A stretch of 64,000 nucleotides of DNA, taken from positions 32,072 through 96,071 of the forward strand of contig JACJJN010000013.1 in assembly GCA_016899975.1 (NCBI GenBank), read 5' to 3'. Below, piece after piece: positions 56,719 to 64,000 of the stretch. The first letter of the stretch is position 1. Each line of letters opens with the position of its first letter. Under the pieces are notes generated by a model that saw only the letters and a program-made list of their open reading frames with translations, did no database searches and was not told where the DNA came from. The position numbers were made by a program, and so were the translations under genes. Source of the DNA: Lacrimispora saccharolytica. Its GTDB lineage: Bacteria; Bacillota; Clostridia; Lachnospirales; Lachnospiraceae.

Positions 56719-57444
56719 TTATACCTCAGACAGCGCAGCCTCATCCGCCACCAGAATAAAATCCGGATGGAACTGAAGGATCGATGCCGGCACCTGGGGA
56801 GTGACCGGACCGAAGAATGCTTCCCGGATGATCTTTGCCTTATCCGCGCCGCTTGCCACCATCAGGACTTTCCGTGCAGACATGATCGTCTGAATCCCCA
56901 TGGTGTATGCCTGTGTCGGCACCTCGTCCCTGCTGGCAAAGAAACGTGCGTTTGCTTCTATGGTCATATCTGTAAGATCCACGCAGTGGGTCTCTTTTGC
57001 AAAAGTGTCTGCCGGTTCGTTGAACCCGATATGCCCGTCATGGCCGATGCCCAGAAGCTGAAGATCCACACTGCCAACCTTGTGAAGAATCTCGTTATAG
57101 GCACTGCACGCCTTTTCACTGTCCGCCTCTGTTCCGTTCGGAATGTAAGTATTCTCCATGCGGATGTTTACGTGGGAGAACAGATTTTCCCGCATAAAAT
57201 AATAGTAACTCTGCGAATTTTCTCTGTCCAGTCCTTTGTATTCGTCCAGATTCACCGAGGTCACCCGGGAGAAATCCAGATCTCCGTTCTCATAGCGGCG
57301 GATCAGATGTTTGTAAGTCCCCACCGGTGAAGATCCTGTCGCAAGGCCAAGAACACAATCCGGTTTCAGCGTCATTACGGATGAAATAATGTTCGCCGCC
57401 TTTCTGCTCATATCTTCATAATCTTTTGCCCTGATAATTCTCAT
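56719..57444 (-). CDS. nagB: Glucosamine-6-phosphate deaminase
   Basis: NagB converts glucosamine 6-phosphate to fructose 6-phosphate and ammonia. The 241 residues have GLATGSSPVGTYKHLI, NLDEYKGL, catalytic-region GIGHDGHIGFNEPADTF and the C-terminal family end. The RpiR-type regulator is 26 bp upstream in the same direction, so both belong to an amino-sugar operon. nagA is not present here. Confidence 0.95.
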   Translation of the reverse strand: MRIIRAKDYEDMSRKAANIISSVMTLKPDCVLGLATGSSPVGTYKHLIRRYENGDLDFSRVTSVNLDEYKGLDRENSQSYYYFMRENLFSHVNIRMENTYIPNGTEADSEKACSAYNEILHKVGSVDLQLLGIGHDGHIGFNEPADTFAKETHCVDLTDMTIEANARFFASRDEVPTQAYTMGIQTIMSARKVLMVASGADKAKIIREAFFGPVTPQVPASILQFHPDFILVADEAALSEV

Positions 57445-57470
57445 AACCCTTCTCCTTTTGCTGTTTTGTT

Positions 57471-58328
57471 CTAAATAATTTTTTCAACAAGCGCCCGTGA
57501 TGCCCGTTCTCTTGCTTTTCTGCAGGATTCGTAATGTCTCGTAAAATACTCCTGATACAGCAGGTCGATCAGATACAACTGGCTGACCTTTGCGGAAATG
57601 GATCCGCCATCCATCGGTCCCTCCGACGCGCCGCACAGTAAGGTTACATCGCTGTAGGCTGTCAGCGGTGACTTTTTAAACCGCGTAATACATCCGATGG
57701 AAGCACCTGCCTGTCTGGCTGCTTTCGCCGTGCAGATATTGTCTTTGGTAGCGCCTGAATAGGAAATGATCACAACAAAATCACGGTCCGTCATCGAAGA
57801 AGCCGTGATCACCTGCATATGGGGATCCGAAATACAATAAGCTTTTCCTGTGATGCTGGCAAATTTGTGGCATGCCTCCTGAGCGATCAAAAGACTGTCC
57901 CCGATGCCCATGAAAAAAATCCTGTCCGCATGCTCCATTTTTTCCAGAAAGGTTTCCACCTCATCCTGCTTCAGCAGGCTGTAGGTTTCCCTGAGCGCGC
58001 CGAGATGCGACTGCATGATCTTCTCCGCCGTCTCATTGAGTGTCTCTCCGAGCAGTTCGTTTCCCGCCGGGATTTTTGCTTTTTCCTGGGGATCCGTCAT
58101 GCCAAGAGACAACTGCACTTTAAATTCCTGATACCCCTGCATATTCAGGCTCCGGCAAAAGCGGTATACACTCGTCTCACCCACCTGGCATGCATCCGCC
58201 AGATCCGTAATTGACATAAAAAGCACCTGTCTCGCATTTCTCAGCACGAAATCCGCGACCTTTTTCTCTGCTTTTGTCAGCGAATGATAGGTTTCTTCGA
58301 TACATTGTATGAAATGATTCTGCTCCAT
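57471..58328 (-). CDS. MurR/RpiR family regulator with SIS domain
   Basis: The 285-residue regulator has an N-terminal helix-turn-helix (LADACQVGETSVYRFCRSLNMQGYQEFK) and a SIS sugar-phosphate domain (FMGIGDSLLIAQEACHKFASI ... VVIISYSGATKDNI). It probably senses an amino-sugar phosphate and controls nagB. Its promoter is at 58365-58393. Confidence 0.92.
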   Translation of the reverse strand: MEQNHFIQCIEETYHSLTKAEKKVADFVLRNARQVLFMSITDLADACQVGETSVYRFCRSLNMQGYQEFKVQLSLGMTDPQEKAKIPAGNELLGETLNETAEKIMQSHLGALRETYSLLKQDEVETFLEKMEHADRIFFMGIGDSLLIAQEACHKFASITGKAYCISDPHMQVITASSMTDRDFVVIISYSGATKDNICTAKAARQAGASIGCITRFKKSPLTAYSDVTLLCGASEGPMDGGSISAKVSQLYLIDLLYQEYFTRHYESCRKARERASRALVEKII

Positions 58329-58364
58329 AATGCCTTTTCCTTCCCGTATGCTTCCTGTAACGCT

Positions 58365-58393
58365 ACTATAACATTTGTGGAAATTTTTTTCAA
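58365..58393 (-). promoter_or_regulatory. Promoter of the rpiR-nagB operon
   Basis: TTGAAA (58388-58393), 17-bp spacer, TATAGT (58365-58370) on the minus strand. Confidence 0.72.
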
Positions 58394-58449
58394 TATATTT
58401 TAAAGTGAAAATTTTTTTCTTTTATAAACGATCAAAAAACTTTTTCCCC

Positions 58450-58497
58450 AAAAAAAGCAATACTTCTGTCTTCTCTTTCAAGAATCAAAAGTACTGC
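58450..58497 (-). terminator. Terminator after the HMA-domain gene
   Basis: GCAGTACTTTTG pairs with CAGAAGTATTGC (few mismatches), then seven T on the minus strand, 41 nt past the stop. Confidence 0.8.
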
Positions 58498-58537
58498 TTC
58501 GTTACATTTCACCGTCATTCTTCCGCCGGCGTAAAAA

Positions 58538-58909
58538 TCAGCCGCCTTTCACCGTTGTCACAGAACGCACGGCATAGCCGCTCTTCTGTATAATGTTCCG
58601 GAGTTCTTCCTCCGACATCGGCTTCTTGGAATAAATATCCGCTTTCTTTTCTTTCAGATGTACTTTGGCTAGAAATCCGTCTCTTTCATGAAACGCGTTC
58701 TCCACGCGGATCGCACAGTTCTGGCACTTCATATTGTCCACGCCCACCTCGTATTCATAGGGAAAATGGGCAGGATTTTTATCCTCCGGCTTTACCCTCT
58801 GCTCTCCGCCTCCGGAACCACAGCATCCATAACGTGTCTTTTTCAGATATCCACGGAGACTGAAAATAACAATCACGATCAATACCAGTAATACGATTGC
58901 TGTTCCCAT
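58538..58909 (-). CDS. Membrane-anchored protein with Cys-rich segment and HMA metal-binding domain
   Basis: The 123-residue product joins an N-terminal TM helix (GTAIVLLVLIVIVIFSLRGYL), a Cys/Gly segment YGCCGSGGG like FeoB-associated Cys-rich proteins, and a heavy-metal domain with the NMKCQNCAIRV motif (C-x2-C). Such domains carry copper or other soft metals, but iron-related context is possible because a putative iron-repressor dyad lies before it. No transporter is adjacent. Confidence 0.75.
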   Translation of the reverse strand: MGTAIVLLVLIVIVIFSLRGYLKKTRYGCCGSGGGEQRVKPEDKNPAHFPYEYEVGVDNMKCQNCAIRVENAFHERDGFLAKVHLKEKKADIYSKKPMSEEELRNIIQKSGYAVRSVTTVKGG

Positions 58910-58946
58910 CTCTGATCCCTCCCTTGACCTTTTCGTTTTCTTAAGA

Positions 58947-58964
58947 AGTTAGCCTTTTCTAACT
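58947..58964 (-). promoter_or_regulatory. Candidate metal-regulator operator
   Basis: AGTTAG...CTAACT (arms 58947-58952 and 58959-58964) resembles DtxR/IdeR-type iron boxes (TTAG..CTAA). It lies just downstream of the -10. Assignment is an inference. Confidence 0.45.
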
Positions 58965-58970
58965 ATTTTC

Positions 58971-58999
58971 ATTCTAACATCACAAAAACGCTTTGTCAA
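58971..58999 (-). promoter_or_regulatory. Promoter of the HMA-domain gene
   Basis: TTGACA (58994-58999), 17-bp spacer, TAGAAT (58971-58976) on the minus strand. Confidence 0.8.
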
Positions 59000-59011
59000 T
59001 AGAGTGAACTT

Positions 59012-60334
59012 TTATTGGTTGTTCCCTTTCAGTGTTTGGAAATGTTCACGGATCTTCTGTTCGTAACCATTCTCTGTTGGATAGTAAAAACTCCGGTCCG
59101 CCACCTCATCCGGCAGATATTGCTGTTCCACATAATGCCTCGGATAGTCATGAGCATATTGATACCCGCTGCCATGCCCAAGCTTGGCTGCCCCTTTATA
59201 GTGGGCATCCTGCAGATGGACCGGAACAGTGGTCTTCACTTCCTCCACACACCGGGACGCCTCATCGATTGCCCGGATCGCCGTATTACTCTTTGGCGCG
59301 CACGCCACATACAGCGCCGCCTCCGACAGGACGATCCTCGCCTCCGGAAGCCCCAGGCGCTCCGCTGCAAGGGACGCGGAAACCGCCACATTCAGAGCCT
59401 GCGGATCCGCAAGCCCTACATCCTCCGCCGCGCAGATCATGATCCTCCTGGCAATAAATTTGATATCTTCCCCTGCATACAGCATCTTCGCAAGATAAAA
59501 GACAGCAGCATCCGGATCCGACCCCCGCATGCTTTTGATGAAAGCAGAAATCGTATCATAATGCTGATCGCCGCCCTTGTCATAGCGCACCGCACGCTTC
59601 TGAATGCACTCGGAAGCCGTGTCCAGATCAATATGTATCTTTCCGTCCGCGCTCCGTTCCGTGGACAGCACGCCCAGTTCAATGGCATTCAACGCAGCCC
59701 TGGCGTCCCCACCGGCAATATCCGCCAGAAATTCCCGCGCGTCGTCATCCAGAACCACATCGTAAGCTCCCAGTCCCCGCTCTTTGTCATTGACGGCACG
59801 GATCAGAAGTTTCTCAATATCTTCTTTCTGAAGAGATTTCAGTTCAAAGATCACGGAACGGGAAAGAAGCGCGCCGTTGACTTCAAAATAGGGATTTTCT
59901 GTGGTAGCGCCGATCAGGATCACCGTTCCGTCCTCCACAAACGGAAGCAGATAATCCTGCTGCCCCTTATTGAAGCGGTGGATCTCGTCAATGAACAGGA
60001 TCGTCTTCTTTCCGTACATGCCCAGCAGATCCTGCGCCTGGTGCACCGCCTCTTCCATATCTTTTTTCCCCGCCGTCGTCGCATTGAGCTGCCGGAATTC
60101 CGCACTGGTCGTATTGGCGATCACTTTTGCCAGCGTTGTCTTCCCTGTGCCCGGCGGTCCGTAAAAAATAATGGAGCTCAGCTTATCCGCCTTGATCGCC
60201 CGGTACAGCAATCGTCCCTTCCCGATGATATGTTCCTGGCCGACAACTTCCTCCAATGTCTTCGGACGCATCCGTGACGCCAGCGGAGACTCGGTTTCCA
60301 TGACATTCTCCTTCATATATTCAAACAAATCCAT
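59012..60334 (-). CDS. rarA: Replication-associated recombination ATPase RarA (MgsA)
   Basis: RarA is an AAA+ clamp-loader-like ATPase acting at stalled forks. The 440 residues have the family start DLFEYMKE, Walker A FYGPPGTGKTTLAKV, Walker B ILFIDEIHRFNKGQQD, sensor 1 LIGATTENP, and the C-terminal tetramer domain with NKSNTA-like PKSNTAIRAIDEA. ATG at 60334 follows AGGA; an upstream ATG (60403) also has GGAGG but gives an atypical N-terminus. Confidence 0.95.
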   Translation of the reverse strand: MDLFEYMKENVMETESPLASRMRPKTLEEVVGQEHIIGKGRLLYRAIKADKLSSIIFYGPPGTGKTTLAKVIANTTSAEFRQLNATTAGKKDMEEAVHQAQDLLGMYGKKTILFIDEIHRFNKGQQDYLLPFVEDGTVILIGATTENPYFEVNGALLSRSVIFELKSLQKEDIEKLLIRAVNDKERGLGAYDVVLDDDAREFLADIAGGDARAALNAIELGVLSTERSADGKIHIDLDTASECIQKRAVRYDKGGDQHYDTISAFIKSMRGSDPDAAVFYLAKMLYAGEDIKFIARRIMICAAEDVGLADPQALNVAVSASLAAERLGLPEARIVLSEAALYVACAPKSNTAIRAIDEASRCVEEVKTTVPVHLQDAHYKGAAKLGHGSGYQYAHDYPRHYVEQQYLPDEVADRSFYYPTENGYEQKIREHFQTLKGNNQ

Positions 60335-60470
60335 TTTTTTCCTGCCCGAAACAGACTGTTCCGATACTCCTCCTTTGCACGAAAATGATTCCTGTTCAGC
60401 CATCCGCCTCCGGTTTTGCCCGAACAGTAACTTTGGATGTTCTTTTCAGCTTCTTCACTTTATCATACTT

Positions 60471-61163
60471 TCATTCCAAAAGCAAATCATCCGCAGTCAC
60501 AAAACTGTATCCCTCCGCCTGCAGTGTATCAATGATCTGCAGCGCAGCCTCAACAGAAGATTCAAATTCGTCATGCATCAGAATAATACTCCCGTCTTCC
60601 ACCTCCGGGAGCACCGTATCCAGGATCTGTCCTTTATCTTGCGTGATCCAATCCCTGGAATCCACGGTCCAGAGTACCGGTATCATCGTCACATGAAATT
60701 CCAGATCCTTTTTCCATTCCCCAAAGGGCGGACGGACGAAAGCGGTGTAAACGCCGGTCAGCTCATAAATCGCGTTGCTGGTGCGTTCAATTTCCTCCAC
60801 CGCCTCCGCTTCACTGACCTTGGAAAGCCGCACATGATGGAAGGTATGGTTCCCGATCAGATGCCCTTCCTTCTGGATTCTTTTCAGTATTTCTTCATTT
60901 CCCTCAATATTCTGACCCTGAATAAAAAAAGTCGCCTTCACTCCCCGCTCTTTCAGACCGTCCAGAAGCATCGGCGTATACTGGCTGTGCGGTCCGTCAT
61001 CGAAGGTCAGCGCTACCTTCGGAGCTTCCGAGCCGACCGCTCTGACCTCCTGCTGGGAAGTTTCCCGGAACGTTTCCCGCACATTTGCCGCTTCCCATCC
61101 GGCAAGAAACATAAACCCCAGTCCGCAGAACAGAAATACCAGACGTTTCAATGGCGGTGACAT
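60471..61163 (-). CDS. Polysaccharide deacetylase (NodB/CE4), secreted
   Basis: The 230-residue protein has an N-terminal signal/TM helix (about 7-25) and a NodB domain with the metal motif ALTFDDGPHSQYTP (catalytic Asp), GNHTFHHVRLS (His pair), VRPPFGEW and a late ILMHDEFESS. Such enzymes remove acetyl or other groups from cell-surface glycans outside the cell. It stands alone with a hairpin upstream. Confidence 0.88.
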   Translation of the reverse strand: MSPPLKRLVFLFCGLGFMFLAGWEAANVRETFRETSQQEVRAVGSEAPKVALTFDDGPHSQYTPMLLDGLKERGVKATFFIQGQNIEGNEEILKRIQKEGHLIGNHTFHHVRLSKVSEAEAVEEIERTSNAIYELTGVYTAFVRPPFGEWKKDLEFHVTMIPVLWTVDSRDWITQDKGQILDTVLPEVEDGSIILMHDEFESSVEAALQIIDTLQAEGYSFVTADDLLLE

Positions 61164-61176
61164 ATGACCTGCCTCT

Positions 61177-61211
61177 AAAACCGCGCGAACAATCGGATCG
61201 CAGGCGGTTTT
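61177..61211 (-). terminator. Hairpin after the lantibiotic-type exporter genes
   Basis: AAAACCGC/GCGGTTTT stem on the minus strand followed by AG; U-rich right arm. It lies 82 nt past the stop of the 95-residue membrane gene. Confidence 0.6.
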
Positions 61212-61292
61212 CTGTTTTTGCTATTATATGAGTGAGTACCAAAAACTATACGCCGCTATTCCACAGTCACCTGTAAGGAACCACAAAAATTA

Positions 61293-61580
61293 TCACCCAT
61301 TCACAAATCCCGGAATTGTCATGCAAATGATTGCAATAGCGCCGACTGCATACATGCTGTTGATTGCAGCACATACCTGCATAAGTTTTGATCTTACCCT
61401 GCCTTTGCTATAAGCAAGGATGGAAAAAATGCCCGAAAAAATCATAAAGGCGGCGTAACTGTAAATCATAATCTCCGCTGCCGGCGACTCCAACGCCCAA
61501 TCAAAGCTGCGCAAAGGTAGGATCGTCCAGGGGACAAACAGCATAATGGTAGAAATAGCAGTTAAAATTTTCTGTTTCAT
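61293..61580 (-). CDS. Small membrane protein beside lantibiotic-type ABC permeases
   Basis: The 95-residue product has about three hydrophobic segments (ILTAISTIMLFVPWTILPL, IYSYAAFMIFSGIFSILAY, AINSMYAVGAIAIICMTIPG). It lies 5 bp after the MutG-like permease and is likely part of that operon. Family not recognised. Confidence 0.65.
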   Translation of the reverse strand: MKQKILTAISTIMLFVPWTILPLRSFDWALESPAAEIMIYSYAAFMIFSGIFSILAYSKGRVRSKLMQVCAAINSMYAVGAIAIICMTIPGFVNG

Positions 61581-61585
61581 TATAA

Positions 61586-62356
61586 TTATCTCCTTTCAGA
61601 TGCGCCGAATCGAACACAAGATACGGCAAGTGCCAAAATTGTGATCCCGACTGCAACAGGCAGCCACGGAAGCCAGGCGATTTGTGTTTCATAAACACCT
61701 TCAGCGGCTCTCCCATATGTCACCATGATCAGATAAAACGGATAGCTCATTGGGTAGGCGAACCAGACCTTTGTGTTTATCATAAGCACGGAAGGCACAA
61801 TAGAAGCCAAACCGATACCAACCGAAAAAATCGGAGAATGAATGCAAATGGAAACCGCCCAATACACAGCAGCCATTGGAATGGCAGCGGCATATATGCT
61901 GAATACATTTTTGCAGACATATAACGGCTCAAGGATAAAATTATAATCCTGCGTATTGGTAACGATTGCCGCACAGAGATAGTACGCTCCAATGGACATA
62001 ACCATCTGAACTGCCGCCAGTATCAGTAAAACGGTAAACTTCGCAAGGCAAAATTTGATCGTACTAACCGGCAGGGACAGCATTTTCAAAATTCCCTTAT
62101 TGGAGCGTTCCGTTTGACTTATCAGCACGGTGCAGATAACCAGCGACGCCGGAATCATAAACCATACCATACCCATAAAGCCCTGAATGAAAAAATTGTT
62201 TTCCGGAGTGATCTGGATACCTCTCAAATCGAAGTTCATATCTGCATTGATAATACTTGGAATCCACATCATAATGACGGGAATCAGCAATATCAAAAAG
62301 ATTTTAGACCGACGGATTTTTTTGAGTTCTACTCCGACCAATGATAAGAAACTCAT
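61586..62356 (-). CDS. Lantibiotic-type ABC permease, LanG/MutG-like
   Basis: The 256-residue protein has about six helices and starts SFLSLVGVELKKIRRSKIFLILLIPV, as in immunity-transporter permeases (ABC2_membrane_4). It pairs with a similar subunit (next gene, 4-bp overlap) and an ATPase. The set probably removes lantibiotics, though the ATPase is broken here. Confidence 0.82.
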   Translation of the reverse strand: MSFLSLVGVELKKIRRSKIFLILLIPVIMMWIPSIINADMNFDLRGIQITPENNFFIQGFMGMVWFMIPASLVICTVLISQTERSNKGILKMLSLPVSTIKFCLAKFTVLLILAAVQMVMSIGAYYLCAAIVTNTQDYNFILEPLYVCKNVFSIYAAAIPMAAVYWAVSICIHSPIFSVGIGLASIVPSVLMINTKVWFAYPMSYPFYLIMVTYGRAAEGVYETQIAWLPWLPVAVGITILALAVSCVRFGASERR

Positions 62357-63078
62357 TCAAAACACCTCCTCACTTTCAGATAAATAACCTCCGCAATGCC
62401 AAACACAACCGTTTCGATTCCGCAAACAACTAAAAATAAGACAGTACGGCTATTTTCCATTGCTTCCGCAAGCATTTGATACGGAGAAGCAAACGGGAAC
62501 AGGCTTAGTACGGCATTGTCCTGCGGAAAAATAGAGAGCGTGAATACGAGGATCACACCGATGCCAAGCGATACCCACATGTTCCTGCAGGCGGACGCAA
62601 TGACAAGCATAAGCATGACGGTCGGCAGCGTAACGACAATTTGAAAGCCTGCAATTTTCATGGTTTCGATCAAGTCAAACGCATATCCTGGAAAACAATA
62701 CTTTGCGCAGCCTGCCAAAACCGCCATCTCGATTGCCACCATAGCGGTCAAAGCCAGCGCAGCAATTATGAATTTCCAGAAAAACATAATTCCCTGACGG
62801 ATTGGGAGCATCGACATTTTTTGCATAGCGTTATCGGCATATTCTGTATGGTACATCATACAAGCGCCGCAAATGGAAATGAGAATATTCAGCATAGCCA
62901 TCATCTGCCAATTTGCAGACATCAACAGATCCATCGGATTTCCCGAAAGCGAAGTGAGCTCCTCTGCTTTTACCATCATGTAGACAACCGGAAAAGCTGC
63001 TGCAAGAAGTCCTCCGGCAAGAAACGCCGGAAGATAACCTGTGCGTTTCAACTTTCGGGATTCTATGAAAAGGCTCAT
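62353..63078 (-). CDS. Lantibiotic-type ABC permease, LanE/MutE-like
   Basis: The 241-residue protein has about six helices and a start IESRKLKRTGYLPAFLAGGL, like its partner. It overlaps the ATPase fragment and the LanG-like gene by 4 bp each, so the operon is translationally coupled. Confidence 0.82.
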   Translation of the reverse strand: MSLFIESRKLKRTGYLPAFLAGGLLAAAFPVVYMMVKAEELTSLSGNPMDLLMSANWQMMAMLNILISICGACMMYHTEYADNAMQKMSMLPIRQGIMFFWKFIIAALALTAMVAIEMAVLAGCAKYCFPGYAFDLIETMKIAGFQIVVTLPTVMLMLVIASACRNMWVSLGIGVILVFTLSIFPQDNAVLSLFPFASPYQMLAEAMENSRTVLFLVVCGIETVVFGIAEVIYLKVRRCFE

Positions 63079-63490
63079 ACCGTACCTCCTCTCCTCTGAT
63101 TATCCTCATCAATCATAGCAAGGAAAGTATCTTCCAAATTGTCCGTCGGAAACCCTGCCGCAAGGGCGTTCCTTTTCAGTTCTTCCATTGTTCCCTCAAA
63201 TAAAAGGCGGCCGTGATTCAAAATACCAATATCGTCGGCCATAAGTTCCACCTCGGGGAGTAAGTGAGAAGAAACCAATACTGTGCAGTTACATTTCTGC
63301 GGAAGAGAACGAATTAAGGTGCGTATCTCGTGAATGCCAACCGAATCAAGTCCATTGGTCGGCTCATCGAGAATCAGGATCGGCGGTCTGCCGATCAATG
63401 CACCTGCCAAACCCAAACGCTGTTTCATACCAAGTGAATATTTTTTGGCAAGTCTTTTCCTGAATTCTGCCAATCCCACAAGCTGGATCT
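63075..63490 (-). pseudogene. Lantibiotic-type ABC ATPase, truncated N-terminus (LanF/MutF-like)
   Basis: Homology runs from IQLVGLAEFRKRLAKKYSLGMKQRLGLAGALIG through the Walker B ILILDEPTNGLD and switch VLVSSHLLPEVE to the end. Walker A and the first about 110 residues are missing. Codons beyond about 63490 are the antisense of a kinase gene. So the ATPase is broken at a rearrangement point and probably nonfunctional unless the joint is reversible or an assembly error. Confidence 0.75.
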
Positions 63491-63936
63491 CCGGTGTGTC
63501 CCATGACATTCGCACGCCTCTTTCTATGGTAATGGGATATGCCGGACAGATTGAGGACAATGAAAGCTTGCCGGAAAGCGAACGAAAAAAAGCACAGATT
63601 ATCCGTCAGCAAAGCATAAAAATGAAGAATCTTATCAATGATCTAAACCTTGCGTCAAAGTTAGAATATAATATGCAGCCGATCAATCCAAAGCCCGTAA
63701 ATCTCGTAGCGGTTGCAAGACAAAGTGTTGTGGATTTTATAAATTTGGATATGGATGAAAAATATCCCATAGAATGGAACACGGACGAAGCATTGAATGC
63801 CTGTGTCATAAACGGAGATAAGGAATTGCTGCGACGGGCAATCGGAAACCTGATCACAAATTCACAAACTCACAATCCTGACGGCTGTACGATTTCGGTA
63901 TGCGTTGAAAAAAATGATATGGATGGTGTGGTATAA
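63486..63936 (+). pseudogene. Histidine kinase fragment (truncated at both ends)
   Basis: The reading frame holds a DHp domain with WISGVSHDIRTPLSMVMGYA (His box) and part of an ATPase domain up to the N box (AIGNLITNSQTH). It ends in a stop at 63936 before G1, F and G2 boxes. The N-terminus (sensor, TM) is absent: it begins at the same joint as the ATPase fragment. Kinases of this kind often accompany LanFEG exporters. Confidence 0.75.
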
Positions 63937-63942
63937 AAAAAG

Positions 63943-63972
63943 TTGACAGTTTATTCTCAAGGATTTCATAAT
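63943..63972 (+). promoter_or_regulatory. Promoter for a gene beyond the right edge
   Basis: TTGACA (63943-63948), 18-bp spacer, CATAAT (63967-63972), followed by AAGGAGG (63987-63993) at the window edge, so an ORF probably starts just past 64000. Confidence 0.65.
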
Positions 63973-63988
63973 AGAATCATGAGAATAA
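63951..63988 (+). promoter_or_regulatory. Inverted repeat over the right-edge promoter
   Basis: TTATTCTCA (63951-63959) and TGAGAATAA (63980-63988), 9-bp perfect arms, flank the -10. It is a likely operator for a regulator encoded nearby. Confidence 0.55.
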
Positions 63989-64000
63989 GGAGGTATTCAA

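Overview
The window looks like a chromosomal segment of a spore-forming anaerobic Firmicute, most likely of the family Lachnospiraceae (class Clostridia). This rests on gene content and order: spo0A, spoIVB, spoIIM and a SpoVB-like flippase; the nusB-xseA-xseB-ispA-dxs-tlyA-nadK-argR-recN-spoIVB-spo0A run; ThyX; a two-gene L-serine dehydratase; DUF4364; and strong TTGACA/TATAAT promoters with AGGAGG ribosome sites. Nearly all genes read leftwards on the minus strand. No rRNA, tRNA or CRISPR array was found.

Layout. 1-7.7 kb: 5' part of a glycogen-debranching enzyme, smpB, an unusual RNase R, secG, enolase with a long structured leader, an esterase-like hydrolase and gpmI. 7.9-12.7 kb: a plus-strand regulator/kinase/ABC/permease module of the antimicrobial-peptide-response type. 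12.8-15.4 kb: a polar amino-acid ABC transporter whose binding protein appears circularly permuted and whose promoter carries ArgR-like boxes. 15.6-20.6 kb: hom, ridA, tpiA, pgk and gap. With eno and gpmI, the lower glycolytic pathway sits within 20 kb. 20.8-25.0 kb: a PHP phosphatase, mnmA, iscU, iscS and iscR (Fe-S assembly and tRNA thiolation). 25-28 kb: flippase and DAHP synthase on the plus strand. 28-37 kb: NlpC/P60 endopeptidase, xerD, spoIIM, rny, recX-recA and glgA. 37-48.9 kb: the sporulation, DNA-repair, isoprenoid and nucleotide run from spo0A to thyX. 49-52.8 kb: an Asp23 protein, sdaAA/sdaAB and prfC. 53-54.5 kb: a small acquired patch with a relaxase remnant and an XRE-DUF3796 pair. 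55-61 kb: a radical SAM protein, DUF4364, nagB with its RpiR regulator, an HMA-domain protein, rarA and a polysaccharide deacetylase. 61-64 kb: a broken lantibiotic-type ABC exporter joined head-on to a histidine-kinase fragment.

The most unusual signals are: (i) the enolase leader, with tandem 26-nt repeats, a terminator-like hairpin and a 12-bp inverted repeat covering the start codon; (ii) an RNase R in which the cold-shock domains appear replaced by an Arg-rich linker; (iii) the circularly permuted binding protein beside ArgR-like operators; (iv) two large foldback elements (262 and 165 bp) and two families of short dispersed repeats, one with compensating stem changes; (v) the rearrangement junction near 63.49 kb. 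All family assignments were made by reading translations, with no database search.
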